A program made the position numbers and the translations under genes. Of a stretch of DNA of 64,000 nucleotides, positions 35,540 to 47,258 are shown in pieces. Numbering within the stretch: position 1 is the stretch's first letter; each line of letters begins with the position of its first letter. The notes beneath the pieces are model-generated. The model ran no database searches. It was not told where the DNA came from and was given only the letters and a program-made list of their open reading frames with translations. The stretch lies in the NCBI GenBank assembly GCA_910573745.1, contig CAJSYI010000004.1, positions 62,001 to 126,000 on the forward strand, written 5' to 3'. The stretch comes from Muribaculaceae bacterium (lineage in GTDB: Bacteria; Bacteroidota; Bacteroidia; Bacteroidales; Muribaculaceae).

Positions 35540-37816
35540 ATGTCAAAGATAACTGAAAAACTGGCTCTCGAATATCATGAAGAGGGCCGACCGGGAAAGA
35601 TTGAAGTCGTGCCGACGAAACCGTATCGTTCGCAACACGATCTTTCCCTCGCCTATTCCCCCGGTGTGGCATATCCTTGCCTCGAAATAGAAAAGAATCC
35701 CGCCGATGCATACAGATACACCGATAAAGGCAACCTTATAGGCGTCATTTCCAACGGCACCGCAGTGCTTGGCCTCGGCGACATAGGGCCGCTCGCCGGA
35801 AAGCCGGTCATGGAGGGGAAAGCCCTCCTTTTCAAAGTATTCGCCGGACTTGACGCATTCGACATCGAAATAGATGAAAAAGACCCCGGGAAACTCGTGG
35901 AAATCATCAAAAGCATCTCTCCCACTTTCGGCGGCATCAACCTCGAAGACATAAAAGCTCCTGAATGCTTTGAGGTGGAACGCCGTCTCAAGGAGGAATG
36001 CAGCATACCTGTCATGCACGACGACCAACACGGGACTGCCATAATCTCCGGAGCGGGATTACTGAACGCGCTTGAGATACAAAACAAGAGAATTGGCGAC
36101 ATACGCCTTGTGGTCAACGGGGCTGGAGCTGCCGCAATAAGCTGCACGCGCCTTTACATATCTTTGGGTGTGAATCCGGCCAACATAGTGATGTGCGACT
36201 CTAACGGGGTAATAAGGACTGACCATGAGCACCTTTCTCCACAAAAACAGGAATTCGCCACTTCCCGAGACATTCACACACTTGCCGAAGCAATGAAGGA
36301 TGCCGACGTGTTCCTCGGCCTTAGCGTGGCAGATGTCGTAACGCCCGATATGCTTAAGTCCATGGCTCCGAAGCCGATCGTATTCGCCCTCGCCAACCCG
36401 CAGCCTGAAATCAGCTACGAGGCGGCCATGGATTCGCGCGACGACATCATAATGGCCACCGGAAGAAGCGACTATCCCAATCAGATAAACAATGTGATAG
36501 GATTTCCTTACATTTTCCGTGGAGCCCTCGACTGCCAGGCCACAGGAATCAACGACACCATGAAGATTGCCGCAGTCCATGCGATTGCCGACCTCGCCAA
36601 AGAACCGGTGCCGTCAATCGTAGATGACGCATATGGAGACGTATCCATATCATTCGGAAGAGACTACATACTGCCCAAAGCTCTTGATCCCAGGCTTCTG
36701 ACCCGTGTCGCACCGGCCGTGGCCAAAGCCGCAATGGAATCCGGCACGGCCCGACGACAGATCGAGGACTTCGATTCCTACCGCGAACATCTATCAAAAC
36801 TGATGGGAGACCGCGGACAACTGATGCGACACATTTCTGAACTTGCATCCAGAAATCCCAAACGGGTGGTGTTCTCTGACGGCAACGACACAAATGTAAT
36901 CAAAGCCGCAATCAGGCTCGCCCACGACGGAATATGTGTTCCAGTATTGCTCGGAAACCCTGAAAAGATTCATTCCTTTGCCAAGGCAATGAAGACAGAC
37001 CTTGCAGGAATAGAGATCATCGATGTCAGAAGCGACAAATGTGCCGACACACGGAAAAGATACGCCGGTCTGCTTGCTGAAATGAAAGGCCGCGAAGGCA
37101 TGACTCTCGACGAGGCCAAAGAAAAACTATGGAACAGGTCGTGGTTCGGAATCATGATGCTCGCTGCATCCGACGCAGACGCACTCATAGAAGGGACTTA
37201 TTCAGCCGCCAACAAATCGGCATCGGTAGCTGCCGACATAATCGGGATTCGCGAAGGCTTCGGGCATTTCGCAACCATGCACATAGTAAACACGGCCCGC
37301 GGAACGTTCTTCCTTGCCGACACGTCCATAAATCCGGTAGCCGACTGCAGCACTCTTGTGGACATAGCCAGACTGACCGACCGTGCCGTAAGGTTTTTCG
37401 GACACGAACCCGTAACGGCCATGCTGTCCTACAGCAACTTCGGCTCCAATTCCGACGAAGAGGAACCACGCCGTTGCTCAGAAGCAGTGAAAATCCTTCA
37501 TGAGAGCCATCCTGAGATACTGGTTGACGGAGAGATGCAGGTCAACTTCGCCCTCGACACTCAACTAAGGGATTCCACCTACCCTTTCAACAAACTTAAA
37601 GGCAAGGATGTCAACACCTTGATTTTCCCGACACTCGGCGCAGCCAATTCTGCCTACCGCATCCTTTTGGCGATGGGGGCGGGAGACGTAATAGGCCCGA
37701 TACAGATGGGGCTGAAAAAGCCGGTGCATTTCATCCACCGCAACTCATCTGTACACGATATTGTGAACCTCGCCACAATCGCGTCGCTCGATGCCGCATG
37801 TCCAATCCGCAAATAA
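35540..37816 (+). CDS. maeB: NADP-dependent malic enzyme with phosphotransacetylase-like domain
   Basis: 758 residues, the MaeB architecture. The N-terminal malic domain has [32 protein letters not shown] and [11 protein letters not shown] (metal-binding region), then a nucleotide-binding domain with [10 protein letters not shown]. From about residue 430 a phosphotransacetylase-like domain begins ([12 protein letters not shown], through GNPEKIHSF, ending near [15 protein letters not shown]). It decarboxylates malate to pyruvate, yielding NADPH; the C-terminal part is usually regulatory. It stands alone, with a strong terminator at 37861. Confidence 0.95.
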   Translation: MSKITEKLALEYHEEGRPGKIEVVPTKPYRSQHDLSLAYSPGVAYPCLEIEKNPADAYRYTDKGNLIGVISNGTAVLGLGDIGPLAGKPVMEGKALLFKVFAGLDAFDIEIDEKDPGKLVEIIKSISPTFGGINLEDIKAPECFEVERRLKEECSIPVMHDDQHGTAIISGAGLLNALEIQNKRIGDIRLVVNGAGAAAISCTRLYISLGVNPANIVMCDSNGVIRTDHEHLSPQKQEFATSRDIHTLAEAMKDADVFLGLSVADVVTPDMLKSMAPKPIVFALANPQPEISYEAAMDSRDDIIMATGRSDYPNQINNVIGFPYIFRGALDCQATGINDTMKIAAVHAIADLAKEPVPSIVDDAYGDVSISFGRDYILPKALDPRLLTRVAPAVAKAAMESGTARRQIEDFDSYREHLSKLMGDRGQLMRHISELASRNPKRVVFSDGNDTNVIKAAIRLAHDGICVPVLLGNPEKIHSFAKAMKTDLAGIEIIDVRSDKCADTRKRYAGLLAEMKGREGMTLDEAKEKLWNRSWFGIMMLAASDADALIEGTYSAANKSASVAADIIGIREGFGHFATMHIVNTARGTFFLADTSINPVADCSTLVDIARLTDRAVRFFGHEPVTAMLSYSNFGSNSDEEEPRRCSEAVKILHESHPEILVDGEMQVNFALDTQLRDSTYPFNKLKGKDVNTLIFPTLGAANSAYRILLAMGAGDVIGPIQMGLKKPVHFIHRNSSVHDIVNLATIASLDAACPIRK

Positions 37817-37860
37817 ATCCGGACAAAAATCATACAAACACATCGCTATGCTATGCACTG

Positions 37861-37894
37861 AAAGAGGACATGCCAAAGGCATGTCCTCTTTGTT
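37861..37894 (+). terminator. terminator between maeB and the convergent TPR gene
   Basis: AAAGAGGACATGCC (37861-37874) and its exact complement (37878-37891) make a 14-bp stem with a 3-nt loop. It is preceded by A-rich and followed by T-containing sequence, so it could act on both strands. Confidence 0.75.
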
Positions 37895-37947
37895 CCATCT
37901 GTGATACGGACTATGAATCAGCCCGTTGCCAGCCCTCTGTGCTTGTG

Positions 37948-40158
37948 TCAGTCGAGGTCGTAGAGAAGCTTGTCGCGGAGCAAGTCCAAGAACCCACTGT
38001 CCACACCGTGCTGGACAAGCACTTTAATATCCTCTTTCATTGCCTTGTCAAACTCCTCGATACCGCCGAGGCGTATAGACTCTTTATAACATCCTGCGGC
38101 CTCCTTTATCCTTGTTTCTGCCAATGCAAGATGGCCGGCATTCAGATAATCGGCTGCATTCGGGGAGGTAAGCAGCAAGCGGGCATACCTTTCGCGGCTC
38201 TTTTCGTGATTGCCAGACAAGAACTCACACCACGCAATTGCCCTGTCAGCATTCTGGTTGTCGGGTTGGAGATAGTTTATCTTGTAATACACCTTCAGAG
38301 CCGCTTCTATGTCTCCTGAAGCATAAAGGGAATTGGCTCGATGCATCAGAAGCACACCGTTATCCGGATCCGATTCGAGCAACCTCCCATACAAGACCGC
38401 AGCCTCGGCGAAACGCCCAGTATGCCTGCTGCATTGGGCGAGCCTGCGCATAAGCCACTTGCTCTCCGGATTCACAAGCAAAGCTTCCTGATAGACTGAA
38501 TAGGCACGGTCATACATCTTAAGCTGCTGGTAGCAATACCCTATCTTTTCCTTTATGCGTTTGCCTGAATCATCATCGGCCAACGGCAACAGGGAAAGGG
38601 CTTCTGTGTAGAGTTTGCGTGAAAAATAGAATTCCCCCACTATGTAGGTGAACTCATCATTCTTCACGACATCCCACAGCAACGGCACTTCGGTCAAGTC
38701 AACCGGCGAAGCAAAACAATCCTTTGTCTTGTCCGCACCACCGAAAAGCTTGAAATAACGGTAGAGATTACGGATGAATTTCCGGGCGGATTGAGACACT
38801 TCCGCATCGGAGGAAGTCGGAGCCACCGCCGCATTCTCTGAACGCATCTGTTCAAACTGGCTGGACAGGTTAGCGGTCATGGCATCCCTGTATGAAGGCT
38901 GCATGCGTTCAAGCGACAAAGCAAACGAATACTTGTCGGAATCGCACATCATCACCGCGCTGTCAAACAAGACTCCTATGGCCGAGCCGCTGAAACTCCG
39001 GAAAGACCTGATTTCGCTATGGTTGGCATAAAAAGGCATAAACCAATTGCTGGTCTTGCGAAAGAAACTGAAATCCTTAAGATTTGCAAAAGCCGCCATC
39101 ATCAGGTCGGCGCCTTCGCTCTGCATTTCCGAAAGGTCTTCGAGTTTGCTTCTTAGCCCCGTCTTTTCAAGCATATCGGCCCATTCAGGATTCTCCTCCA
39201 TGGCATTGACATCCGAGTCTATAGAAACGTCGCGCATACGCTTCATTATGTCCGGGCGTAGTTTCATCAATTCCGGAATCACCTCCTCGTTCATCTTCTT
39301 CCGCGCCCTGTCCGTATCGATTGTCCTTATTATCTCCCTTACCACCAAGCGCATATCCTTGGACAAACGTTCGTCGTCACGCCACAGTTCTATTCGGGAA
39401 CGCAAATCGCCGGAAGCGGCTCCGCGCACAGGATATGATGCCAAAACCAACGCCACTCCCGTCATTGCGATTCCGCGCAGACCGTCGTCAAACAAGACGT
39501 TGCCGCCACAGCCGTCGGCTATATCGGCAAGAATGTCCAGTTTGCGTTCATCGTAACAATGCAGGCTGCCTAAGACAAGTGCAGAAGCAATCAATGTCTT
39601 TAGGAAAGCGTCGGTATCATCCGAAATCAACAGCTGCTTCAGTTCAGAGGCGTCCTCCTTGGACAGATGGTATTTCACCCAAACGGCTACGAATATGTCC
39701 CCCAACAGGCTCTCCCATTCGCGCCGCAATGACACGGTGTTCTCCTGTTCAGCGGAAGGCACCGGCCCGTAGGATTCCGGACGGAACAAAAGCATCCTGT
39801 AAGATTCGGCGAGTTCCGAAAGACTCTCTTTTCTTACTTCCGACATTCTCATTGAAGCAAACCAGTCCAGGCTTGACTCAGGCTTCGCCTTGTCTATTTC
39901 GACCATATCGTTGAGACGATGAAGCCGCTCGCGAAGCGAAGCAATCAGCCCCCGGCGCGACTCATCTTCATAACCTTCTGCAAGATAATGAAGCATATAC
40001 ATATATGTCCGCTCTATGTCTTGCAGTTCCGACAGGAAAGACGGAGCCGTCGCGGCCATTGAAGACTCGACTGCGATTATGGCATCGCGAAGCGTGGACC
40101 GCTCTATCAGTCGAGATATTTCGGGATGCCGGAGATGTATGTTTTGTGAGGAATCCAT
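37948..40158 (-). CDS. large tetratricopeptide-repeat protein
   Basis: 736 residues, no signal peptide, probably cytosolic. The first two thirds are helical with no recognised domain (acidic, several RLHRLNDMVEIDKA-like helices). TPR-type helix pairs run from about residue 500 to 700 (ALSLLPLADDDSGKRIKEKI, YCYQQLKMYDRAYSVYQEAL, AAVLYGRLLESDPDNGVLLM, KVYYKINYLQPDNQNADRAI). TPRs mediate protein-protein contacts; the partner is not known. The gene faces maeB and is divergent from the DUF4293 gene. Confidence 0.8.
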   Translation of the reverse strand: MDSSQNIHLRHPEISRLIERSTLRDAIIAVESSMAATAPSFLSELQDIERTYMYMLHYLAEGYEDESRRGLIASLRERLHRLNDMVEIDKAKPESSLDWFASMRMSEVRKESLSELAESYRMLLFRPESYGPVPSAEQENTVSLRREWESLLGDIFVAVWVKYHLSKEDASELKQLLISDDTDAFLKTLIASALVLGSLHCYDERKLDILADIADGCGGNVLFDDGLRGIAMTGVALVLASYPVRGAASGDLRSRIELWRDDERLSKDMRLVVREIIRTIDTDRARKKMNEEVIPELMKLRPDIMKRMRDVSIDSDVNAMEENPEWADMLEKTGLRSKLEDLSEMQSEGADLMMAAFANLKDFSFFRKTSNWFMPFYANHSEIRSFRSFSGSAIGVLFDSAVMMCDSDKYSFALSLERMQPSYRDAMTANLSSQFEQMRSENAAVAPTSSDAEVSQSARKFIRNLYRYFKLFGGADKTKDCFASPVDLTEVPLLWDVVKNDEFTYIVGEFYFSRKLYTEALSLLPLADDDSGKRIKEKIGYCYQQLKMYDRAYSVYQEALLVNPESKWLMRRLAQCSRHTGRFAEAAVLYGRLLESDPDNGVLLMHRANSLYASGDIEAALKVYYKINYLQPDNQNADRAIAWCEFLSGNHEKSRERYARLLLTSPNAADYLNAGHLALAETRIKEAAGCYKESIRLGGIEEFDKAMKEDIKVLVQHGVDSGFLDLLRDKLLYDLD

Positions 40159-40268
40159 AAATGTCTATTATCTGGAATTGTCGCCCGACAGGAAATGCCG
40201 ACGAAAAAATAATACGTTGGTATAACAAATTACGTGCCAAATAAATCCCCTTTCTTATGCTTTTTTAT

Positions 40269-40276
40269 TAATTTTG
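40269..40276 (+). promoter_or_regulatory. -7 element of the DUF4293 gene
   Basis: TAATTTTG matches TAnnTTTG; the ATG is 72 bp downstream. A short hairpin (GGAACCC, 6-nt loop, GGGTTCC; 40283-40302) lies at the expected transcript start. The -33 position is only T-rich. Confidence 0.5.
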
Positions 40277-40348
40277 CATCGCGGAACCCGCATAAGGGTT
40301 CCTTATGTCATTTAAACATTTGAACCACACCTTAATACTGAAAAAACA

Positions 40349-40822
40349 ATGGTTATACAACGTTGGCAATCGCTGCTACTGCTGGCAGCCGCCGTTGCGA
40401 TGGCTTGCTTCGCTTTCTGCACCATAGGGCAGATTTCAACGGCAGACTACTCTTTGGCTCTTTCCTCGCTTGGATTCAGCTACGAGGGCATACCTACAGG
40501 AGACGCACCCTCAGGATGGTTCCAGCACACCTGGTACTTTTTCGCAGTTGCGGTTTTGGGCACAATCCTCCCGTTGTCAGCGATTTTTATGTTCAAAAAC
40601 TTCAGGCTCCAGAAACAGCTCACCATCGTCTCCATGCTCCTGTCCATGGCAGGATTCTGCATAGCGTTGCTCTTGGGATACAATGCCATAGACGAATCGG
40701 CCGTCTCCTGGAACTATTCCGTCCTGTGCGCGCCTGTTATTGCCGTAGTTGCCCTTTGGCTCGCATGGCGTTACATATGCCGCGACCAGAGACTGCTCGC
40801 GTCAACCGACAGGCTCAGGTAA
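40349..40822 (+). CDS. DUF4293 family membrane protein
   Basis: 157 residues with four membrane helices (LLLLAAAVAMACFAFCTIG, YFFAVAVLGTILPLSAIFMF, IVSMLLSMAGFCIALLLGY, VLCAPVIAVVALWLAWRYIC). The start VIQRWQSLLLL is the common DUF4293 opening. The family is nearly confined to Bacteroidota and has no known function. It ends 55 bp before the proS promoter. Confidence 0.88.
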   Translation: MVIQRWQSLLLLAAAVAMACFAFCTIGQISTADYSLALSSLGFSYEGIPTGDAPSGWFQHTWYFFAVAVLGTILPLSAIFMFKNFRLQKQLTIVSMLLSMAGFCIALLLGYNAIDESAVSWNYSVLCAPVIAVVALWLAWRYICRDQRLLASTDRLR

Positions 40823-40876
40823 TCCGCAAAAGCACAATCATAGCCGCAAGAACCGTTTTTTATCAGAATTAATTAT

Positions 40877-40884
40877 TAACTTTG
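40877..40884 (+). promoter_or_regulatory. -7 element of proS
   Basis: TAACTTTG, an exact TAnnTTTG match, with a T-rich -33 region around 40855. Transcript start would be about 65 nt before the proS ATG. Confidence 0.55.
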
Positions 40885-40956
40885 TATGCTCAAACATACA
40901 AAGTTTTGTTCCTATGGGCAAATGCCCGAGGAAAACCAACATATTGGCACAACGTC

Positions 40957-42438
<1,482 letters not shown>

Positions 42439-42444
42439 CACATA

Positions 42445-42490
42445 CGGATTCGGACTGTCGCACGCAGTGCGTTCAGTCTGAATCCGCTTT
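42445..42490 (+). terminator. proS terminator
   Basis: CGGATTCGGACTG (42445-42457) pairs with CAGTCTGAATCCG (42474-42486) at 12 of 13 positions, with an inner CGCAC/GTGCG helix, then CTTTT. It starts 6 bp after the proS stop. Confidence 0.75.
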
Positions 42491-42530
42491 TCATATTCCA
42501 ACAAATTAACCTGACAACCACATTTCTGTA

Positions 42531-44699
42531 ATGACGGCATATTCAAAATACCTGACAGCCACAGCCATCGTGGCCACTGCATTCTCTTCAAACGCCCTCA
42601 CTCCCGAAGACTTCTGCGACCCCAAAATCGCTGCCCCGGCGGCAATAACGGCGATGAAGCCCTTGGCCGACGGAGTGAGCTATGCGGCCATTTCTTCCGA
42701 CAAGTCATCAATTGAGACTTACAGCTACAAGACCGGAAAGAAAACCGGGGAACTGTTTTCAGTGCAGGGAATCAAAGGCGACCTCAAGATAGAATCCTTC
42801 GACGGATATTCCATATCTGAAAACGAAAGGAAGATTCTCCTTTGGAACAATGTAAACAAGATATACCGTCATTCATTCACAGCCGACTATTACGTCTATG
42901 ACGTGGCGAGAGGGACTCTGAAACAAGTGTCTGCCGCCGGCCCACAACGCGGTGCCGTGCTTTCACACGACGGAAGGATGGTGGCATACACACGCGAAAA
43001 CAACATTTTCATTTCCAATCTCGACTACGGCACAGACAACGCGATAACCAACGACGGGAAAACCAACGAAATAATATACGGAACGCCCGACTGGGGATAT
43101 GAAGAGGAATTCGGCGTAGTCAACACCATACATTGGAGTCCTGACGACAATATGCTTGTGTTCATGCGCTTCGATGAATCCAAAGTTCCCACCTACTCTT
43201 TCGACGCATACAAGAGTTTTTGCGAGGAAAACCCGGATTCAGATCCGTATCCTGCTCAATACCGCTACAAGTACCCTCTTGCAGGCTACCCGAACTCAAT
43301 AGTGTCGCTGCATTCATACGACCTAAACAACAGGGTTACAAAAAAGATGGATCTTCCTCTTGAAGAGACCGACTATATTCCTTCGGTAGGTTTCGCCGGA
43401 GACAAGGTGATGGCCATGGTGCTCAACCGCGACCAGAACCACCTGACGCTCTATTCAGTCAATCCGGCATCAACCGTCGCAAAACCCATTCTTACGGAAA
43501 AAAGCCAGGCTTGGCTGTCGCCTGACGCCTACCAGATGGTGAGCTATCAGAAAGACTATTTCGTGATCGGGAGCGACAAGTCCGGCTATCGGCACTTGTA
43601 CAAATATGCATATACCGGATCTCTCATATCCCAGCTGACCAAAGGAGACTTCAACATAACGGAACTATACGGATTCGACAAAAACGGAAACGCATACGTT
43701 CAGGGAACTATGCTCGGAGCCATCAACCGCAACGTTGCCCGTTTGGACAAAAACGGAAAAATGTCAATCCTGCACCAGAACCCTGGCTTTGAAAGCGCCT
43801 CTTTCAGTTCTGACTATTCTTACTATGTACGTACATTCAGCGACATCGACACTCCTACCCAATACACACTTTGGTCTTCCAAAGGCTCGAAAATCGCAGA
43901 ACTTGAGATGAACCGTACATACGCGGCCAAATATGCGGACGCGCCAAAGAAAGAACTCCTGAAAGTGAAGAATGCCGTAGGCGAAGAGATGGATGCCTAC
44001 ATAATAAGGCCTTCCGACTTCGACCCTAACAAAAAATACCCGCTCTTGACATACCAGTACAACGGACCTGACTCGCAGCAGGTTCTCAACAAGTGGAGCA
44101 TGGAGGGAGTGTTCTATCTCGCATCATGCGGCTACGTGGTGGCATGTGTAGACGGACGAGGCACCGGAAACCGTTCGCGCGAATGGGCCAACTGTGTCTA
44201 CAAGCAGCTCGGCAAATATGAGACAGAAGACCAGATAGCCGGTGCGAGGCATTTCGCCTCCCTTCCATACGTGGATTCATCCCGTGTGGCTTGCTTCGGG
44301 TGGAGCTTCGGCGGCTATATGACCCTTATGGAACTCACAGCCCCGGATTCTCCCTTCAAAGCAGGCATATCCATGGCTCCTGTTACGGACTGGAGATGGT
44401 ACGACTCAATATATACGGAACGCTATATGCTCACGCCCCAACAGAATGAGGCTGGATACAACGAGGCTTCCGCGATGCTTCGCACCAAAAACCTGAAGGC
44501 AAAACTCCTTATCATGTCCGGGACAAGCGACGACAATGTGCATTTCTACAATACACTGAAATACACGTCAAAACTGAACTCGGAAGGCACTCTTTTCGAT
44601 ATGATGGCCTACACGGGATTTGAACACAGCTTCCCGATGTGCAACGCAAGAACCATGCTTTTCCGGAAAGTGGCCGACTTCCTTTCCCGAAATCTTTAA
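42531..44699 (+). CDS. dipeptidyl peptidase IV-type S9 peptidase
   Basis: 722 residues with a signal-like N-terminus (YLTATAIVATAFSSNALTPEDF). A DPP IV N-terminal beta-propeller follows (about 40-470; the WGYEEEFG Glu pair that holds the substrate N-terminus is at about 185). The alpha/beta-hydrolase domain has Ser592 in GWSFGGY, Asp667 in GTSDDNVH and His699 in GFEHSF. It should release X-Pro or X-Ala dipeptides from peptides in the periplasm or on the outside. Monocistronic or leading the next two genes (41 bp gap). Confidence 0.94.
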   Translation: MTAYSKYLTATAIVATAFSSNALTPEDFCDPKIAAPAAITAMKPLADGVSYAAISSDKSSIETYSYKTGKKTGELFSVQGIKGDLKIESFDGYSISENERKILLWNNVNKIYRHSFTADYYVYDVARGTLKQVSAAGPQRGAVLSHDGRMVAYTRENNIFISNLDYGTDNAITNDGKTNEIIYGTPDWGYEEEFGVVNTIHWSPDDNMLVFMRFDESKVPTYSFDAYKSFCEENPDSDPYPAQYRYKYPLAGYPNSIVSLHSYDLNNRVTKKMDLPLEETDYIPSVGFAGDKVMAMVLNRDQNHLTLYSVNPASTVAKPILTEKSQAWLSPDAYQMVSYQKDYFVIGSDKSGYRHLYKYAYTGSLISQLTKGDFNITELYGFDKNGNAYVQGTMLGAINRNVARLDKNGKMSILHQNPGFESASFSSDYSYYVRTFSDIDTPTQYTLWSSKGSKIAELEMNRTYAAKYADAPKKELLKVKNAVGEEMDAYIIRPSDFDPNKKYPLLTYQYNGPDSQQVLNKWSMEGVFYLASCGYVVACVDGRGTGNRSREWANCVYKQLGKYETEDQIAGARHFASLPYVDSSRVACFGWSFGGYMTLMELTAPDSPFKAGISMAPVTDWRWYDSIYTERYMLTPQQNEAGYNEASAMLRTKNLKAKLLIMSGTSDDNVHFYNTLKYTSKLNSEGTLFDMMAYTGFEHSFPMCNARTMLFRKVADFLSRNL

Positions 44700-44740
44700 A
44701 CAACCTACACATACAAATAAGGAAGGCATAATCCCAATAA

Positions 44741-46102
44741 ATGAAGTCATTACGTAAAATAAGCACGGTGCAGTTATATATGATGTGGAAGAACCTCGCC
44801 ACATCATTGCTCCTGCTTATCGTAATGATGACCCTTTCAAAACTTATGCCTCCCATCTTCACTCCTCTTGCGGCACTTGCATGCGCTGCGGTTCTTTACA
44901 CTTCATTGTACAACCACCGCAAAAGCGAATCCTCCGCATGCCTTCTCATCCCATACGTCTTCTTCATCTGCCTCCTGTGCTATGCCTTCACGACGATTGT
45001 CCTGAATCTGCTTGAACTGTGGGGTGTGATGAGGTTTCCGGCAGAATTTGTGTTCTTCAGCCGGCCGTTCGTCCCTTCCCTGCTTCTCAATCCGCTATGC
45101 TTCGTATGCATATCCGTGATGTATTTCCGCAGGAAAAAGCTTATGGTCTGCAAAGACTGCAACCTCTCAACGTCAAACAATTCTGCACAGAACCGTATAG
45201 GAATAATCTTCGAGTACGAATCGTATCTTCAACTGCGCAACATGATGTTGCTGTTCGGACTCTTGTCCGTTACAATCTGGATCTACTTCCTTGTGTTCTA
45301 CATCAAAATCAATGCCAACGCACGCGACTGGTACTTATTCACATGGCTCACAGTGATTGCGTTCCTGCTTGATGAGGTGTATTTCCTTTTCAGGTACTAC
45401 AATCTGTATCTTGACCTCAAGGAAAACGACGAAATCATCAGCGAACAGGAGATTGACGATATGGGGGCACAGACATATGTCCGTTATTACGTCATATGCG
45501 AAAACAACATATACGTCGATTCCCACGCAGTTGAAGATTATTCCGCATACAAAGAGGTGATAGACACACCTTTCCAGACAAAACGTTCGGTCAACGGAAT
45601 GACAGCAGACGAAGTGAAGCGCATAATAACCCAGATGACCGGAATCGTCGATGGCGAACTGAGGTTCTTTTTCGGACGCAAGAATCCCACGATGCCCAAT
45701 TCAAGCCTGCTCCGGTACTTCTATTTCATAAAGCCGCTCCCCGACGGCATGTGCCCCGCTTTGCGGACGGAAGGCGAATGGATGGACTACGCCGAAATAC
45801 AACGCATATATTCCAACAATCCCGGGAAACTGGCCTCAATGTCGGTATTCGACACCACAAGGCTTGCCACTATCATTCTGACAGAAAAGATATTCGATGA
45901 AAACGGCTTCAGAAAGAACAGACTAAAGTCATACAACCCCACTTTCAGCCTGATAGACGTGCATAAATCAAAACTCAACTTTCAGGAAGACAAATGGATA
46001 CACATATCGCTGTTCAACAGCGACACTCCGTTCTTCCGTCTTAAAAGATGGTGGCGCAAGATTACAGGGAAGTCATCCCAAAAACATAAGATATGGCAAT
46101 AG
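44741..46102 (+). CDS. unrecognised integral membrane protein with soluble C-terminal domain
   Basis: 453 residues. About six membrane helices in the first 220 residues (two near 18-55, then around 68-90, 105-125, 166-190 and 198-220). A CKDC pair at about 137-140 lies in the loop after the fourth helix. The last 230 residues are soluble, with mixed alpha/beta character (VRYYVICENNIYVDSHAVED, then ADEVKRIITQMTG and FFFGRKNPTMPN) and a basic tail. No family recognised. It overlaps the start of miaA by 10 bases, so the two are translationally linked. Function not assigned. Confidence 0.75.
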   Translation: MKSLRKISTVQLYMMWKNLATSLLLLIVMMTLSKLMPPIFTPLAALACAAVLYTSLYNHRKSESSACLLIPYVFFICLLCYAFTTIVLNLLELWGVMRFPAEFVFFSRPFVPSLLLNPLCFVCISVMYFRRKKLMVCKDCNLSTSNNSAQNRIGIIFEYESYLQLRNMMLLFGLLSVTIWIYFLVFYIKINANARDWYLFTWLTVIAFLLDEVYFLFRYYNLYLDLKENDEIISEQEIDDMGAQTYVRYYVICENNIYVDSHAVEDYSAYKEVIDTPFQTKRSVNGMTADEVKRIITQMTGIVDGELRFFFGRKNPTMPNSSLLRYFYFIKPLPDGMCPALRTEGEWMDYAEIQRIYSNNPGKLASMSVFDTTRLATIILTEKIFDENGFRKNRLKSYNPTFSLIDVHKSKLNFQEDKWIHISLFNSDTPFFRLKRWWRKITGKSSQKHKIWQ

Positions 46103-46992
46103 AGATGATAGCCATAGTGGGGCCTACGGCCTCAGGAAAGACGCGCCACGCCGTCAACATAGCAAGTCGTCTCGGCTCTGAAATCATAAGCGCGGACAGC
46201 CGGCAGGTATACCGTGGGATGACGATAGGCACCGGCAAAGACCTGGAGGAATACGGGAATGTGCCTTATCATCTGATTGATGTCTGCGATGCCGGAGAGA
46301 AATACAATCTGCACCGTTATTTACAGGATTTCCAGCACGCCTATCATACAATACGGGAAAAAGACGCAGTGCCTGTTCTCTGCGGAGGCTCGGGCATGTA
46401 TGTGGAAGCTGCAATCTCAGGAATAGTCTTGCCTGACGTTCCGGAAAATCCTGATTTGAGAAAAAGGCTGCATGGCAAAAGCCTCGAAGAGCTGACCTGT
46501 ATGCTCGCAGACATGAAGCAGCTCCACAATACCACCGATGTCGATTCTGTCCAACGTGCCCTAAGAGCCATTGAAATCTGCGAATATTACAGGCTCAACC
46601 CAGACAAGGCAGCGGCTGCCGACAAGACAAACGCAAGGCACATCGACACACACATAATCTGCATCGACATTCCCCGCGAAACAAGACGCAAACGAATCAC
46701 TGAACGCCTGCACGCCCGGCTGGAGGCCGGAATGCTTGATGAAGTAAAGGCTCTTCTTGATTCAGGAATCCCGGCAGAGAACCTCATATACTATGGCCTT
46801 GAATACAAATATCTCACTCTCCACCTGCTCGGCAGGCTCACATTGCAGGAAATGACATCCTCGCTTGAGATAGCCATCCATCAGTTCGCCAAGCGACAGA
46901 TGACATGGTTCAGAGGCATGGAACGCCGTGGGTTCACAATCCATTGGCACAGATTCGACAAAGAAATAGACATTTCCGACCTTGACATCTGA
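46093..46992 (+). CDS. miaA: tRNA dimethylallyltransferase
   Basis: 299 residues. P-loop GPTASGKT at the N-terminus, SADSRQVYRGMTIGTGK (substrate loop), the catalytic-region HLIDV, and VQRALRAIEIC for tRNA binding; the C-terminal part has RQMTWFRGMER. MiaA adds the dimethylallyl group to A37 of tRNAs reading U-starting codons. It overlaps the membrane-protein gene; the following 266 bp hold the promoter of the next gene. Confidence 0.95.
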   Translation: MAIEMIAIVGPTASGKTRHAVNIASRLGSEIISADSRQVYRGMTIGTGKDLEEYGNVPYHLIDVCDAGEKYNLHRYLQDFQHAYHTIREKDAVPVLCGGSGMYVEAAISGIVLPDVPENPDLRKRLHGKSLEELTCMLADMKQLHNTTDVDSVQRALRAIEICEYYRLNPDKAAAADKTNARHIDTHIICIDIPRETRRKRITERLHARLEAGMLDEVKALLDSGIPAENLIYYGLEYKYLTLHLLGRLTLQEMTSSLEIAIHQFAKRQMTWFRGMERRGFTIHWHRFDKEIDISDLDI

Positions 46993-47150
46993 TTGAAGAA
47001 TGAACACCTGATTGTCGATTGCTTTTTCACCTGAAACACACTCTTAACCGCTTTCATTTCCTTTACAATCTCCACAAATACATAACGCTGATACACATTC
47101 GGCGTCCATTTATGTTTAATTAACCTTTAGTTAACATTAATTAATCGCAT

Positions 47151-47184
47151 GGGGGGGGAATTTACCCAATCTTCATTAACTTTG
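47151..47184 (+). promoter_or_regulatory. promoter with a poly-G tract at the -33 position
   Basis: The -7 element TAACTTTG is at 47177-47184. A run of eight G (47151-47158) sits where the -33 TTTG would be (19-20 nt upstream), preceded by an AT-rich stretch with TTAATTAA and GTTAAC. The ATG of the repeat protein is 75 bp further on. A homopolymer in this place is a classic slippage site for phase variation. Confidence 0.5.
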
Positions 47185-47258
47185 CGCAGACAAAAACTCT
47201 TACTGACACATTCCGAGTTAACAAGTATCTAATATTCATATAATTAATCACTAACATT

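Noticed and set aside
37798-38319. Rightward frame overlapping the end of maeB and the TPR gene
   Set aside because: Antisense to the conserved TPR coding region and crosses a strong terminator.
40283-40302. Riboswitch-like leader before the DUF4293 gene
   Set aside because: Only a 7-bp hairpin is visible; too little structure to support a riboswitch class.
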